A stretch of DNA of 64,000 nt, taken from the NCBI GenBank assembly GCA_013213785.1, contig JABSPZ010000013.1, positions 42,330-106,329 of the forward strand, given 5' to 3'. The notes under the pieces were generated by a model. The model did no database searches. It was not told where the DNA came from and saw nothing but the letters and a program-made list of their open reading frames with translations. A program made the position numbers and the translations under genes. Positions 27,578 to 38,207 of the stretch are shown here, one piece after another. Every line of letters begins with the position of its first letter. Position 1 is the first letter of the stretch. This DNA is from Henriciella sp. Its GTDB lineage: Bacteria; Pseudomonadota; Alphaproteobacteria; Caulobacterales; Hyphomonadaceae.

Positions 27578-28488
27578 TTCGCTTTTATCCGCCAAGCTGT
27601 GACGGTTCCGGGCTGCCAGTTCGGAACAATGATCATGTCGCCGACGCGCGTCAGATCGTTCTGATAAGTCGGGGTGTCTTCGGTATTGTGGATCTCAGTG
27701 GTTTGTCCATCAGATCCAACATGCCAAATCTGTCCCGGCCAGCTTGAGACGAGATAGCTGCCATCATCCAGCACGGCGATGCCGTCCGCGTTTTCCATTC
27801 CGCTCGCAATCTCGGTCAAATCTCGCGCGCCGAGCGTTTCGAATAAGCTACCCGAGGCCATGGTCGCGATGAGGAGTCGGTCTCCATCCGGGGTGAGACC
27901 GTTCACACCGCCCAGGCGGTCATCGGCGAGCCATTCCTTGTAGCCATTCACATCGATCTGAAAGATCCGCGCGGATCCGGAATCGCTTAGGTAGACACCA
28001 TTCTGCCAAACCGTGATGTCATTCAGGAAGCCGGCGCCTTCGACAGGATAGGTATTCTCGATCTGGCCTGAGGTGATGTCGATCACATGATAGGCGTCAA
28101 AGTCAGACACGAAGAGTTTGCCATCACGGACAGCCATCCCCTTGGGTGCGTTGAGGCCTTGGATCCATTTTTCGTCTAGAACCTCACCTTGCAGAGAGAG
28201 TCGGCTGATCCAACCTCCACCGTCCTTGACGTTTCCTTCGCCTGCGACGTTCGAGATGTAGAGAACGTCTTCGTCGGTCGCGACGCCTTCAGGCGCGGCG
28301 AAACCCGTTGCAACCCAGGCTTGTTCTAGATTGGGCAGCGCGTTGCTGTCGGGAGAGGGTGTATCGGTCGCGGTCTCAGTTGCTGCCTGCTGCGCTTCGG
28401 GCGCACTCGGGCTTTCACTCGTGGCCTCATTTTCTGTTCCCGAACAGGCTGCGAGGGCAAGGACTGAGAGGGATACGAGTAAGCGCAT
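27574..28488 (-). CDS. SMP-30-like beta-propeller lipoprotein
   Basis: A 304-residue lipoprotein with signal MRLLVSLSVLALAACSG (lipobox LAAC, C15) and a Ser/Thr/Ala-rich linker, followed by repeated blades of an SMP-30/gluconolactonase-like six-bladed propeller (GVATDEDVLYISNVAGEGN, GMAVRDGKLFVSDFDAYHVI, GLTPDGDRLLIATM, GIAVLDDGSYLVSSWPGQIW). I set the start at 28488 with GGAGA upstream; the longer frame back to 28695 lies in the dnaK leader. Its substrate is not known. Confidence 0.85.
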   Translation of the reverse strand: MRLLVSLSVLALAACSGTENEATSESPSAPEAQQAATETATDTPSPDSNALPNLEQAWVATGFAAPEGVATDEDVLYISNVAGEGNVKDGGGWISRLSLQGEVLDEKWIQGLNAPKGMAVRDGKLFVSDFDAYHVIDITSGQIENTYPVEGAGFLNDITVWQNGVYLSDSGSARIFQIDVNGYKEWLADDRLGGVNGLTPDGDRLLIATMASGSLFETLGARDLTEIASGMENADGIAVLDDGSYLVSSWPGQIWHVGSDGQTTEIHNTEDTPTYQNDLTRVGDMIIVPNWQPGTVTAWRIKAN

Positions 28489-28579
28489 GAAGGGTCTCCA
28501 ATTTTGATGTGACAAGTGTAGCGCAGATTTGATGGTTTTGCCCACTAAATTCTTTGCCACGTCTATCTCCATAAAACCC

Positions 28580-28607
28580 CTTGAAGATGTCCCGACGTTT
28601 CCCACAT
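28580..28607 (+). promoter_or_regulatory. sigma-32-like heat-shock promoter of dnaK
   Basis: CTTGAA (28580-28585), a 15-base gap and CCCACAT (28601-28607) fit the alphaproteobacterial RpoH pattern (CTTGAA, then CCCCAT-like). It lies about 136 bases before the dnaK ATG, in an otherwise empty 254-base gap. This is good agreement by eye, not tested. Confidence 0.55.
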
Positions 28608-28742
28608 TCGGGGAGACCGGAGGCGACCGGACTGAAACACCGTCTTCACCTTCGTCCATCTTTGTGTATAGAGCCGCAGGTTGCTGGTGCTGCATAGCAG
28701 GCCGATTCGAGGCAAATGGCGGCGGCTAAGGAGAGAAAAATT

Positions 28743-30656
<1,914 letters not shown>

Positions 30657-30676
30657 AGCGTTTCAACAATGAATAG

Positions 30677-30708
30677 AAAAAGCCCGCTCAATTCGAGCGG
30701 GCTTTTTT
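30677..30708 (+). terminator. bidirectional rho-independent terminator after dnaK
   Basis: GCCCGCTC (30682-30689) pairs with GAGCGGGC (30695-30702) around AATTC, with T6 following on the plus strand and A5 preceding, so it also works for the convergent minus-strand gene. Confidence 0.9.
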
Positions 30709-30737
30709 GTGTTTCAGTGGGGTGCGAATGTGCTCCC

Positions 30738-31919
30738 TTAAGCCGCATTCGCCGCTGATGAAATCAGGCGTGCTGCTGTCTCGTCGCGGTGCTTTTTCAG
30801 GTAGCGCATAAACGGTGTGCCGCCGGTGCCGACCTCGGTGTCGTTGCCTGAGGCGGCGCGTTGCTGCTTGTTGATATAGCTTGCCGCATATTCCAGGTGC
30901 CGGGTTCTGAAGTCTGCAATCGCTTGAATGATCGTATTGTAAGCGTCTGTCAGACCGCGATCATCTGCACCTTCGACGAATGCGCGCAGCTGGCTTGCAT
31001 TCCGGGTGTCCTCGATAAACCTGCGATGCGCCGGCGGACGGTAGATGTGGAGCTGGTCTAGGAATTCTCGAAGCGGGTCCGCCGCATGCCCGACGCCCAT
31101 CAAGGCGTCCATGGCCGGCACAATTGAAGACTGTGACCCGGTCTGTCCGCGGAAAGCTTGCGCTTTGGTTCCGTACTTTTCCACGCCTTCATAGATGATC
31201 CCATCTGGCAGCGCCGGATTGTCTTTCCAGCCATGGATGTAAGGCCGTACGCGTTCGAAATAGATATAAGGATCACAGCGTTCCGGCATCCGGTCAAAGA
31301 CTGAATTGATCGTCTTCCACGTCTCACCAATCCCCTCCAGCACGCTGCGCGTCTTTGCGACATCGCCCGCATTGCTGGCTTCAATCGCCGGGCCGAAGGC
31401 GGCTAGGGCTTTCCCGGCTGCTGCCTCAATCGCGACATGGATTAGCACGAACCAATTCTCATCCTGACCGTTCAGGAAATTCTGGATCATATAGATATTG
31501 TCGAGATCGACGGGTCTGGTTGGGTCGATCAGCCCCCAATTGTCGAGGACATAACCCGAATATGGCAGCAAAGGTTGCTGTCCGAGGTGATCCGCGAGCG
31601 CGACCATTGGCACGGCGAGGTTTGCAGGAAGGGTCTGCGGCGCTTTCGGTTCGCCCCAGACATAGGCTTGAACCATGAATGAGTAATGCACCATACACAT
31701 CCGTGCTTCAGCGTCGCTCATCTTATCGAGCGGCAACTCAATAACCGGCAAGCGGTCGGTCAGCAGCGTGCGGACCCGGCCGGTCGGCAAAAGATCCGGC
31801 AGAGACATCGCGACATCTCTAATCACCGCAAGATCGCCTGATAGGGTCACATCCGTTGCGTCATGGCGGCAAAGGAAGCCGCGCTCGGCAGACATATCGT
31901 AGTCGGATAGATTCAACAT
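30738..31919 (-). CDS. indoleamine 2,3-dioxygenase family protein
   Basis: A 393-residue haem enzyme of the IDO family, which opens the indole ring of tryptophan to give N-formylkynurenine. Characteristic parts in order are LPYSGYVLDNWGLIDP, FVLIHVAIEAAAGKAL, YFERVRPYIHGWKDNPALPDGIIYEG, QTGSQSSIVPAMDALMG, YRPPAHRRFIED, the proximal haem ligand H341 in FRTRHLEYAASYI, and GTGGTPFMRYLKKHRDET. Bacterial IDOs are less common than tryptophan 2,3-dioxygenase. It is divergent from an Lrp-type gene across 94 bases, and no kynureninase or formamidase gene lies beside it, so the rest of the pathway must be elsewhere. Confidence 0.93.
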   Translation of the reverse strand: MLNLSDYDMSAERGFLCRHDATDVTLSGDLAVIRDVAMSLPDLLPTGRVRTLLTDRLPVIELPLDKMSDAEARMCMVHYSFMVQAYVWGEPKAPQTLPANLAVPMVALADHLGQQPLLPYSGYVLDNWGLIDPTRPVDLDNIYMIQNFLNGQDENWFVLIHVAIEAAAGKALAAFGPAIEASNAGDVAKTRSVLEGIGETWKTINSVFDRMPERCDPYIYFERVRPYIHGWKDNPALPDGIIYEGVEKYGTKAQAFRGQTGSQSSIVPAMDALMGVGHAADPLREFLDQLHIYRPPAHRRFIEDTRNASQLRAFVEGADDRGLTDAYNTIIQAIADFRTRHLEYAASYINKQQRAASGNDTEVGTGGTPFMRYLKKHRDETAARLISSAANAA

Positions 31920-31950
31920 TTATCGCTCCCAGTTCATATTTCATGCAAGA

Positions 31951-32012
31951 ATACGCGATTAAGGACGCAATTTCCCATCTTGTTCACTTTTTTACGGATG
32001 ATATACGCAATG
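31951..32012. promoter_or_regulatory. repeated TACGCAAT-like motifs between IDO and Lrp genes
   Basis: Three similar octamers lie in the 94-base divergent gap: ATACGCGATT (31951-31960), GGACGCAATT (31963-31972) and ATACGCAATG (32003-32012). Repeated half-sites are what Lrp-type dimers bind, so these may be the operator; this rests on position and likeness only. Confidence 0.3.
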
Positions 32013-32013
32013 A

Positions 32014-32466
32014 ATGACGGAATTGGACGCAATCAACTCAAGAATATTGTCTGCACTGGAGCTGGATGGTCGGATCAGCAACACCGATCTCGCGGCGCAG
32101 GTCGGGCTCTCACCCTCGGCTTGCCTGCGACGTGTTCAAGAATTGGAGCGCTCAGGTTGGATCAAAGGCTATCGCGCTGTCCTGGACCGAAGCCGTCTCG
32201 GCGCAGGTTTGACGGTGTTTGTGATGGTCGGGCTTTCGGCGCATCTGTCCAAAGACGCGCGAGCGTTTGAGCGCGCTATGGAGGCTGCGCCGCAAGTTCG
32301 TGAGTGCCACAACATTACCGGCGCTGTGGAGTATTTGCTGCGGGTCGAGGTGGCGGATCTGCCAGCCTATAAAGATTTTCATGCCGACATTCTCGGCGTA
32401 CTGCCCCAAGTTCGGTCGATCACGTCACATATCAGTCTCGGCTCGCCCAAGGACAAGCGTGCGTAG
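32014..32466 (+). CDS. Lrp/AsnC family regulator (KynR-like position)
   Basis: A 150-residue Lrp-type regulator: helix-turn-helix at residues 5-50 (LDAINSRILSALELDGRISNTDLAAQVGLSPSACLRRVQELE) and a RAM domain with the GAVEYLLRV core. The divergent gene is the tryptophan-degrading dioxygenase. In Pseudomonas and Burkholderia an Lrp-type protein, KynR, activates kynurenine genes in response to kynurenine, and this gene is placed as its counterpart would be. That it senses kynurenine is inferred. Confidence 0.92.
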   Translation: MTELDAINSRILSALELDGRISNTDLAAQVGLSPSACLRRVQELERSGWIKGYRAVLDRSRLGAGLTVFVMVGLSAHLSKDARAFERAMEAAPQVRECHNITGAVEYLLRVEVADLPAYKDFHADILGVLPQVRSITSHISLGSPKDKRA

Positions 32467-32475
32467 GCGCCGAGA

Positions 32476-33366
32476 CTAGTTGGCCCCGTCTTTTGCACAG
32501 GCCGAAACGCTTTCGTACATTTCTTCGCCCCAGGATGCGACTTTGCCATTGAAGAGGAAGTCTGGTGGGACGACTTCAGGACCTTTGCCAGGTGGCAAGG
32601 GCGGTGTGAAATAGCCGAGCGCATAGGAGCCCATGGCGTATCCCAACATGGCTTGCAGCTCAGGGTCGAAATCCTTTGCAATCTCAGGCGGGCAGGAGAG
32701 GTATTGGTTCTCTTCTTGGCGTAGCCATCCAAGCGCGTAGGTGATGTTCAAGCCGATACGGTCCCCATCCGAGACATTCGCGCCGCCGCTGTGAACCACC
32801 GATCCTGAGTAAACCAGGACGGATCCAGCGTCCATTTCGGCATACTCAACCTCATCGCGGCTCGGTTCGCGGCCAGGGGCCCATTGATTGGAGCCTGGAA
32901 TAACATTTGTCGCGCCGTTCTCTTTGGTGAAATCCGTGATCGCCCAAATCGTGTTGAATTGCGGCTCCAGTGTCGGCAAGAGGTAACCGCCCCAGGCAAG
33001 ACGGTCACGGTGTAGCGGCTGAACGGGCTGCCCCGGCTGGATGCGGATGAACTGGGTCAGGTGCAGCTGGATCGTTTCGCAATACGGTTTGAGGAAGGTC
33101 TTCGCACCATTCACAATCGTCTTGTTCATTACCGCATCTCGGCATGCTGCGGAGCGTGCAACCAGAGCGCCTGTACGAGTTGTTTTGCGTCCGGTAAAAT
33201 CATCACACCCGGTTTCAGTCGCCTCGATGAAGGGCATGCATTCCGATTTCATTTGCGCGAGTGCTGCGCTTGAAAGCGCGCCTTCGACAACGCAGGCGCC
33301 ATCCGTTTTGAGCGCATCGCTGAGCGCTTCTGGTGAGGCGTCAGCGGGTAGATATTTCAACGGCAT
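32476..33366 (-). CDS. phytanoyl-CoA dioxygenase (PhyH) family protein
   Basis: A 296-residue Fe(II)/2-oxoglutarate-dependent oxygenase of the PhyH family. The iron-binding H-x-D is in LHRDRLAWGG, and the distal histidine is in VVHSGGANVSDGDRIGLNITYALG, which also contains the 2-oxoglutarate-binding arginine. It would hydroxylate a lipophilic or acyl substrate. It is the last of a run of minus-strand genes (SDR, RidA-like, hotdog) that suggests a degradation or modification pathway. A 126-base gap separates it from the upstream hotdog gene. Confidence 0.9.
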   Translation of the reverse strand: MPLKYLPADASPEALSDALKTDGACVVEGALSSAALAQMKSECMPFIEATETGCDDFTGRKTTRTGALVARSAACRDAVMNKTIVNGAKTFLKPYCETIQLHLTQFIRIQPGQPVQPLHRDRLAWGGYLLPTLEPQFNTIWAITDFTKENGATNVIPGSNQWAPGREPSRDEVEYAEMDAGSVLVYSGSVVHSGGANVSDGDRIGLNITYALGWLRQEENQYLSCPPEIAKDFDPELQAMLGYAMGSYALGYFTPPLPPGKGPEVVPPDFLFNGKVASWGEEMYESVSACAKDGAN

Positions 33367-33492
33367 AGGTCATCCTCCATCGCTTTTTTGGCATTAGAAA
33401 ACGCCTAGACGTGGGATGAGTCTAGTTCTGGGGATCAAAAAATGACGAGACGAGCCGGTTGGCCTTCGTACAAAACCTTGCTGGATAGCCAG

Positions 33493-33960
33493 CTATTTCA
33501 TACCCAATTCAGCGCGGGTACGGATCGCTTTCGCGGCGCTCACGCGCACCAAGTGACGCCCTTTTTCATCGCGCCAATCTGCCTCCACAAACCCGGTAGT
33601 TCGCCCCCGTGAGACGAGCCGACCTTCAATCGTAATCAAGCCATGCGGCACAGGCCGCAAGATGCGCGTTTGAAGTTCCGTCGTGGTGAACCATTCACCA
33701 TCCTCCAAGCCAGAGGCCATGCACATGGAGACGATGTGGTCACTTAATCCAGCGACCCAGCCGCCAAAGACGCGGCCCTCTGAAATGTCGCGGTCGCCGC
33801 TATTCGGCCATTCATAGTGGACATAGCCGTAGCGAACCTCTTTCAGCCACTCTTCTGGGCGGATGCCGAGATTGGCGATCCCAGCAGGTTTGTCCCATTC
33901 GTTCGATTTTAGACGATCGAAGAAAACTTGCTGTTCGGCGGAAAGTTCAGTGCGGCTCAT
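33493..33960 (-). CDS. hotdog-fold thioesterase-like protein
   Basis: A 155-residue protein with the PaaI/acyl-CoA thioesterase-like hotdog pattern, recognised from FGGWVAGLSDHIVSM and the strand series ITIEGRLVSRGRTTGFVEADWRDE. It starts by an ATGA overlap with the RidA-like gene, so the two are coupled. A CoA-thioester or acyl substrate is likely; exact activity is unknown. Confidence 0.82.
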   Translation of the reverse strand: MSRTELSAEQQVFFDRLKSNEWDKPAGIANLGIRPEEWLKEVRYGYVHYEWPNSGDRDISEGRVFGGWVAGLSDHIVSMCMASGLEDGEWFTTTELQTRILRPVPHGLITIEGRLVSRGRTTGFVEADWRDEKGRHLVRVSAAKAIRTRAELGMK

Positions 33961-34355
33961 TGCGGGATATACGCTCGCGCTTTCAGTTCGACAAAACCGA
34001 GCGGATTAAACAATGAGGTGATCCCGATCATCGTGTAGCAGGAGAAAAATGGACCCGGCATCCACTTCGCCTTGGCTTTGAACATCGGTCCCATATGTTT
34101 CTCAAAGTCCACATGATAGCCGGTGATGTCGACGACATCGGCCATGCTGCCGCCAGCCGCTTTCAAGATCATATCGATCTCTGCGAATGCCTCATCAGCG
34201 CCGCGGAAATAGGCCTCGTCGGACGGGGCTTCCCCTTCTTTCAAAGCCGCGATGACACCGGACAGAAAGACCATATCCCCGGCGCGAACCGCCGGGGCGA
34301 ATTGCATTTGCTCTGTCCGGTCTTTTAGGCTGTCCGGAACGATCATCTTCGGCAT
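33957..34355 (-). CDS. RidA family protein
   Basis: A 132-residue protein of the RidA/YjgF/UK114 group, whose archetype hydrolyses reactive enamine/imine intermediates. It has GDMVFLSGVIAAL, a central DVVDITGYHVDF and the end LFNPLGFVELKARAYIP. The arginine that binds substrate in RidA (near the C-terminus) is present as R in KARAY. Started at the ATG at 34355, one base after the SDR stop. Many members of this cluster-linked subgroup act in catabolic pathways rather than in imine repair. Confidence 0.88.
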   Translation of the reverse strand: MPKMIVPDSLKDRTEQMQFAPAVRAGDMVFLSGVIAALKEGEAPSDEAYFRGADEAFAEIDMILKAAGGSMADVVDITGYHVDFEKHMGPMFKAKAKWMPGPFFSCYTMIGITSLFNPLGFVELKARAYIPQ

Positions 34356-34356
34356 T

Positions 34357-35124
34357 TTAGACGACCGTCTGTCCACCATCGACCACCATCATTTGGCCGG
34401 TCATGAAGCTGCCTGCATTCGACGCCATGTAGACCGCCGCACCTGCAATCTCGACAGGTTCACCGATCCGGCGGAGCGGAGTGGTCGAGGTGGCGCGTTT
34501 AAGGGTGTCCGGGTTCTCCCAAAGGGCGCGGGCGAAATCTGTTTTGATCAGGCCAGGCGCAATCGCGTTCACGCGCACATTGTCTGGGCCATATTCAGCC
34601 GCGAGGTTGCGCACCAGCTGGAAGTCAGCGGCTTTGGAAATGTTATACGCGCCGATCACGGGCGATGCGCGCAAACCTCCAATCGAGCTGACGATAATGA
34701 CGGAACCGTCCTTACGCTCACGCATTTGCGGAACGCACATTTGCACCAGCCAGTGATTGGAAATGATATTGTTCGATAGAATTTTCTCAAACGCGTCATC
34801 TGAGATGCCTTCCATGGGCCCGTAATAGGGATTGGACGCCGCGTTGCAGACGACAATGTCGATCTTGCCAAACGCTTCATTGGTCGCGTCGACCATGGCT
34901 TGCAATTGATCTTTTTCAGAGATGTTGGCTGGGATCGCGATTGCGGTGCCTTCGCCATGTTTATCATTCAACGCGCCTGCCACTTCCTGACATGGGCCTG
35001 GCTTACGCGAGCTGATGGTCACTTTTGCGCCGGCTGCTGCGAACTGTTCTGCGATGGCTTTGCCGATGCCGCGAGACGACCCGGTGATGATGGCGGATTT
35101 TCCTGAAAGATCGAACAAGCTCAT
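34357..35124 (-). CDS. short-chain dehydrogenase/reductase
   Basis: A 255-residue classical SDR. The NAD(P)-binding loop is TGSSRGIGKAIAEQF, NAAS follows, the active site is S in VSSIGG with the YxxxK pair YNISK, and the C-terminal GQMMVVDGGQTVV is typical. NAD rather than NADP preference cannot be read with certainty. It is the first gene of the SDR-RidA-hotdog run. The ATG at 35124 follows an AGGGAGCG site. Confidence 0.95.
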   Translation of the reverse strand: MSLFDLSGKSAIITGSSRGIGKAIAEQFAAAGAKVTISSRKPGPCQEVAGALNDKHGEGTAIAIPANISEKDQLQAMVDATNEAFGKIDIVVCNAASNPYYGPMEGISDDAFEKILSNNIISNHWLVQMCVPQMRERKDGSVIIVSSIGGLRASPVIGAYNISKAADFQLVRNLAAEYGPDNVRVNAIAPGLIKTDFARALWENPDTLKRATSTTPLRRIGEPVEIAGAAVYMASNAGSFMTGQMMVVDGGQTVV

Positions 35125-35200
35125 TTGAGCGCTCCCTTTTAACTTGTGTGCTGAACGGGTGATACGCGGCGGACTGGTGTAAGAAAAGGGTTTCGCGAGG

Positions 35201-35548
35201 TCAGGTTTTGAACGCAGCCCATGCGATCATCGCCCAGCCCGCGAGCATGCCAAGACCGCCAATGGGTGTGATTGCGCCTAACCATCGCGGCGCGCCGAGC
35301 GACATCGCATAAAGCGTCGCTGCAAATAGGACGGCGCCCGCCAAAAGAACGGCCGCCGCGCCGCCGAACTTGTCCGAGTTTTGGGCGGATAAAGCTGTCG
35401 CGAGCGCAGCATGGATGAGCAAATAGAGCGTGGCGGTTTCCCACCATCCCGCTGCTTTCTCTGTCAGTGTGTAGCCAAGGGCATGTGCCCCGAACGCGCC
35501 AAAGGCAACAGAGAGGAATCCGGCTATGGCTCCGAGAACGGTGATCAT
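35201..35548 (-). CDS. DUF423 membrane protein (YgdD-like)
   Basis: A 115-residue, four-segment inner-membrane protein of the DUF423 family, with the marker AFGAFGAHALGYTLTEKA near the start and LGAITPIGGLGMLAGWAMI at the end. Function is unknown. It starts with a 4-base overlap with the upstream hotdog thioesterase gene. Confidence 0.93.
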   Translation of the reverse strand: MITVLGAIAGFLSVAFGAFGAHALGYTLTEKAAGWWETATLYLLIHAALATALSAQNSDKFGGAAAVLLAGAVLFAATLYAMSLGAPRWLGAITPIGGLGMLAGWAMIAWAAFKT

Positions 35549-35970
35549 GAGGTTGGCTCAATCGGAATAGAATAGTTCACGACAGCATGGCTCGAGAGTT
35601 TGTCGCTTCCTTCGGCGCGAACGTCTACACTTATCACCGCGAGGGTTCTTCCAAGTTTCAAGATCTGGGCCTCCGCAACAACAGCAGTGCCAATACACGG
35701 ACGCATGAAATTGATATTCAGATTGCTGGTCAGCGCCATCGGCGTGATGCCGATCCGTGTGAAGATCGCGATATAGGCGGCACTATCGGCAATCGCCATC
35801 TGAGTCGGACCATTGATATAGCCGCCCGGGCGCAGATTGCCTGGGTCAACGGGTTGTCGAACGCGGGCATAATTTTCGCGCACTTCAAGAACCCGCTCCT
35901 GTTCACCGGACCCTAGGAACACCGAGTCATAGAAGGCGTTCACTTCTTCGACCGTAACGACTGAACCCAT
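35545..35970 (-). CDS. PaaI-family thioesterase
   Basis: A 141-residue hotdog protein like PaaI acyl-CoA thioesterases: GGYINGPTQMAIADSAAYIAIFT carries the usual helix-start residues and LNINFMRPC the strand that forms the dimer sheet. The ATG at 35970 has a strong GGAGGGAGAAC upstream; the open frame continues further but without a site. It is divergent from the CrtC-like gene at 36071. Confidence 0.88.
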   Translation of the reverse strand: MGSVVTVEEVNAFYDSVFLGSGEQERVLEVRENYARVRQPVDPGNLRPGGYINGPTQMAIADSAAYIAIFTRIGITPMALTSNLNINFMRPCIGTAVVAEAQILKLGRTLAVISVDVRAEGSDKLSSHAVVNYSIPIEPTS

Positions 35971-36070
35971 GTTCTCCCTCCGATAGGCATTGACGCCTGC
36001 TTGGCTTGAAGGCCAACCTATAGACCGATGTCGATCCGAAAAGAGATCACGCCACGGGAGGACCAAGACG

Positions 36071-37168
36071 ATGCTGACCAAAGGTGACGAATATCCGATT
36101 CACCAGACCCCTGAACCGATAGCGTTTTCAGGATCTGATCGAAACTTTTACGATCGATATTTTTTCAATGGATACTCCGCTGACGGGTCTGTATTCTTTG
36201 CTGCATCCTTTGGCGTCTATCCGCATTTGAATGTCATGGATGGCGCGGTTTCCATCCTGAAAGATGGCGTTCAAAAATCGATCCATGTGTCCCGTCTGCT
36301 CGGTATGGAGCGGATGGATACGACGGTCGGTCCGCTCTCGGTTGACGTCATTGAACCGCTAAAGCGCATTCATTTGAAGCTGGAAGAAACCGACGGCATC
36401 GCGCTCGATGTGCAATTTACCGGTCGTCACTTCCCGATAGAGGAGCCACGATTCACCTACCGCCAAGGTCCACGTATGCTGATCGACTGTACGCGGATGA
36501 CCCAGAACGGCCATTGGCAGGGTAGCTTGAGCGCTGACGGCGAGACCGTTGAGGTCAAAGACTTCTTTGGGACTCGCGACCGAAGCTGGGGTGTGCGTCC
36601 GATTGGTGAACGCGATCCGCAGCCGGTCTTACCGCTGCAGCTTCCGCAATTTTACTGGCTTTGGGCTCCGACCAATTTCCCTAATCTGTCTTTGTATTTC
36701 CATGTGAACGAGGACGGCGCAGGCGGCGCTTGGAACACGCGCTCGGTGCTGGCAATGGACGGCGCTGAAAATGACGGCTTGTTGCATCTCAATCGTCCGA
36801 AAATGGATGTCACATGGCGGGAAGGGACTCGCCGCGCAGCGGGTGCGGTTCTGCATGTCGAAGATGGCCAAGGTCGCCCACATGAGGTCACCTATGAACC
36901 CATTTCCACCTTCATGATGAAGGGCATTGGATACGGGCACCCGGACAAATCGCACGGATCCTATCGCGGCGATCTCTCTGTCACGCGAGAGGATCTCACG
37001 CCCGACAATCTGCCCTGGCAGCAACCGGACAATCTGCACATCCAGGCGATCGTCAAAGCGACCCATAAAGGCCCGGAGGGTGAAACAAGTGAAGGGATCG
37101 GCATTCTGGAGCAATTGACGCTCGGCCCCCATGCCCCGAGCGGCTGGAAGGATGTCCTTGATGCTTGA
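36071..37168 (+). CDS. CrtC/DUF7064-like protein of unknown function
   Basis: A 365-residue soluble protein resembling the two-domain beta-barrel group (hydroxyneurosporene synthase/CrtC-like, or the DUF7064/7065 type). Markers are KDFFGTRDRSWGVRPIG in the middle and a GYGHPDKSHGSYRGDL near the end. Proteins of this type are often encoded next to APH-type kinases in lipid- or steroid-degradation regions, as here. The ATG at 36071 follows GGGAGGACCAAGACG. The assignment is by resemblance and not firm. Confidence 0.65.
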   Translation: MLTKGDEYPIHQTPEPIAFSGSDRNFYDRYFFNGYSADGSVFFAASFGVYPHLNVMDGAVSILKDGVQKSIHVSRLLGMERMDTTVGPLSVDVIEPLKRIHLKLEETDGIALDVQFTGRHFPIEEPRFTYRQGPRMLIDCTRMTQNGHWQGSLSADGETVEVKDFFGTRDRSWGVRPIGERDPQPVLPLQLPQFYWLWAPTNFPNLSLYFHVNEDGAGGAWNTRSVLAMDGAENDGLLHLNRPKMDVTWREGTRRAAGAVLHVEDGQGRPHEVTYEPISTFMMKGIGYGHPDKSHGSYRGDLSVTREDLTPDNLPWQQPDNLHIQAIVKATHKGPEGETSEGIGILEQLTLGPHAPSGWKDVLDA

Positions 37169-38207
37169 GCAAGATCTCGCTGAAAAGTTTGCGGCCTATG
37201 CGGAAGCCCGGCTGCCAGGCGCGAAGAATGCGCGTGTCGATAGCATCAACCGCATCCATGGCGGGGCGAGCCGGCAAACCTATTCGATCGATTTGGCCTA
37301 TGAGGATGCGACCGGTCCAAAAGTTAAGGGCTTGATCCTTCGCCGTGATCCGCCGGATAGTTTGATTGATACAGAACGCCGGGTCGAGTTCGCGGCAATT
37401 AAAAGCGCCTATGGCCAGCGTGATTTGCCGGTGCCTGAAGCTCTGTTCCTGGAAACCGAGAATGATGCCCTCGGCGCGCCGTTTTTTGTCATGGGTCGGA
37501 TCGAAGGTGGCGACCCGGTTAATCCATTCAAGATCGATGATATCGAACCGCACCGCGCGGCCATCGGCGAGCAATTCTTCCGACATCTTGGATCGATTGC
37601 AGCCTTGCCGGTTGAGGGATCTGCTTTGGCTGAAGAGACGGATGTCCCATCGCCAAATGAATGCTGGCGGCGAGAGTTGGACTATTGGGCGAATGAAATC
37701 CGTTCGAACGCCAAAGATCCACAGCCCGTGGCGGAAGCTGCGATTCGTCATTTGGAACGCAACCCACCGCCACCAGCGCAGCGGCTTTCGGTCGTGCACG
37801 GCGACTACCGAACCGGCAATTTCCTGCAGGATGGCGCAGGCACGTTGACCGCAATTCTCGATTGGGAAATGGCGCATATTGGTGATCCGTATGAAGACCT
37901 GGCTTGGGCGACGGATTTGCTTTGGTGCGGCAATGATCAAGAGCGTGCTGCGGGCTTCATTCCCTGGCCCGAGGCCATCGCCATTTGGCAAGAGGCATCT
38001 GGCTGCACGTTTGATCCAGCCGCGTTCGAATGGTGGTCGCTCTTCTCTCATGTCAAAGCGCTGGGGATTTGGGTGACGTCTGAAAAAGCTTTCGCCAATG
38101 GTGAGAATGATGACCCGATCCTGGCCTGGTCAGGCTGGTTTACCCACGCCGCGCATGAGCTGATGCTCGCGATGAGGCTCGGCCCAAAATATGGAGCAGG
38201 CGCATGA
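37161..38207 (+). CDS. APH-type phosphotransferase
   Basis: A 348-residue kinase of the aminoglycoside phosphotransferase/choline kinase fold. The catalytic loop is HGDYRTGN (H213, D215, N220) and the metal-binding DFG equivalent is DWEMAHIGDP. Many such proteins in alphaproteobacteria are near acyl-CoA dehydrogenases and phosphorylate a small alcohol or hydroxylated acid rather than a drug. The ATG at 37161 (MLEQDL) has GGAAGG about 10 bases upstream; the in-frame ATG at 37152 is the alternative. It overlaps the preceding gene by 8 bases, which implies coupling. Confidence 0.88.
   Translation: MLEQDLAEKFAAYAEARLPGAKNARVDSINRIHGGASRQTYSIDLAYEDATGPKVKGLILRRDPPDSLIDTERRVEFAAIKSAYGQRDLPVPEALFLETENDALGAPFFVMGRIEGGDPVNPFKIDDIEPHRAAIGEQFFRHLGSIAALPVEGSALAEETDVPSPNECWRRELDYWANEIRSNAKDPQPVAEAAIRHLERNPPPPAQRLSVVHGDYRTGNFLQDGAGTLTAILDWEMAHIGDPYEDLAWATDLLWCGNDQERAAGFIPWPEAIAIWQEASGCTFDPAAFEWWSLFSHVKALGIWVTSEKAFANGENDDPILAWSGWFTHAAHELMLAMRLGPKYGAGA

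Noticed and set aside
37053..38051. A 332-codon open frame on the minus strand
   Set aside because: It lies wholly opposite the APH-type kinase gene, whose product has clear catalytic motifs. High-GC coding bias on one strand often leaves such open frames on the other.
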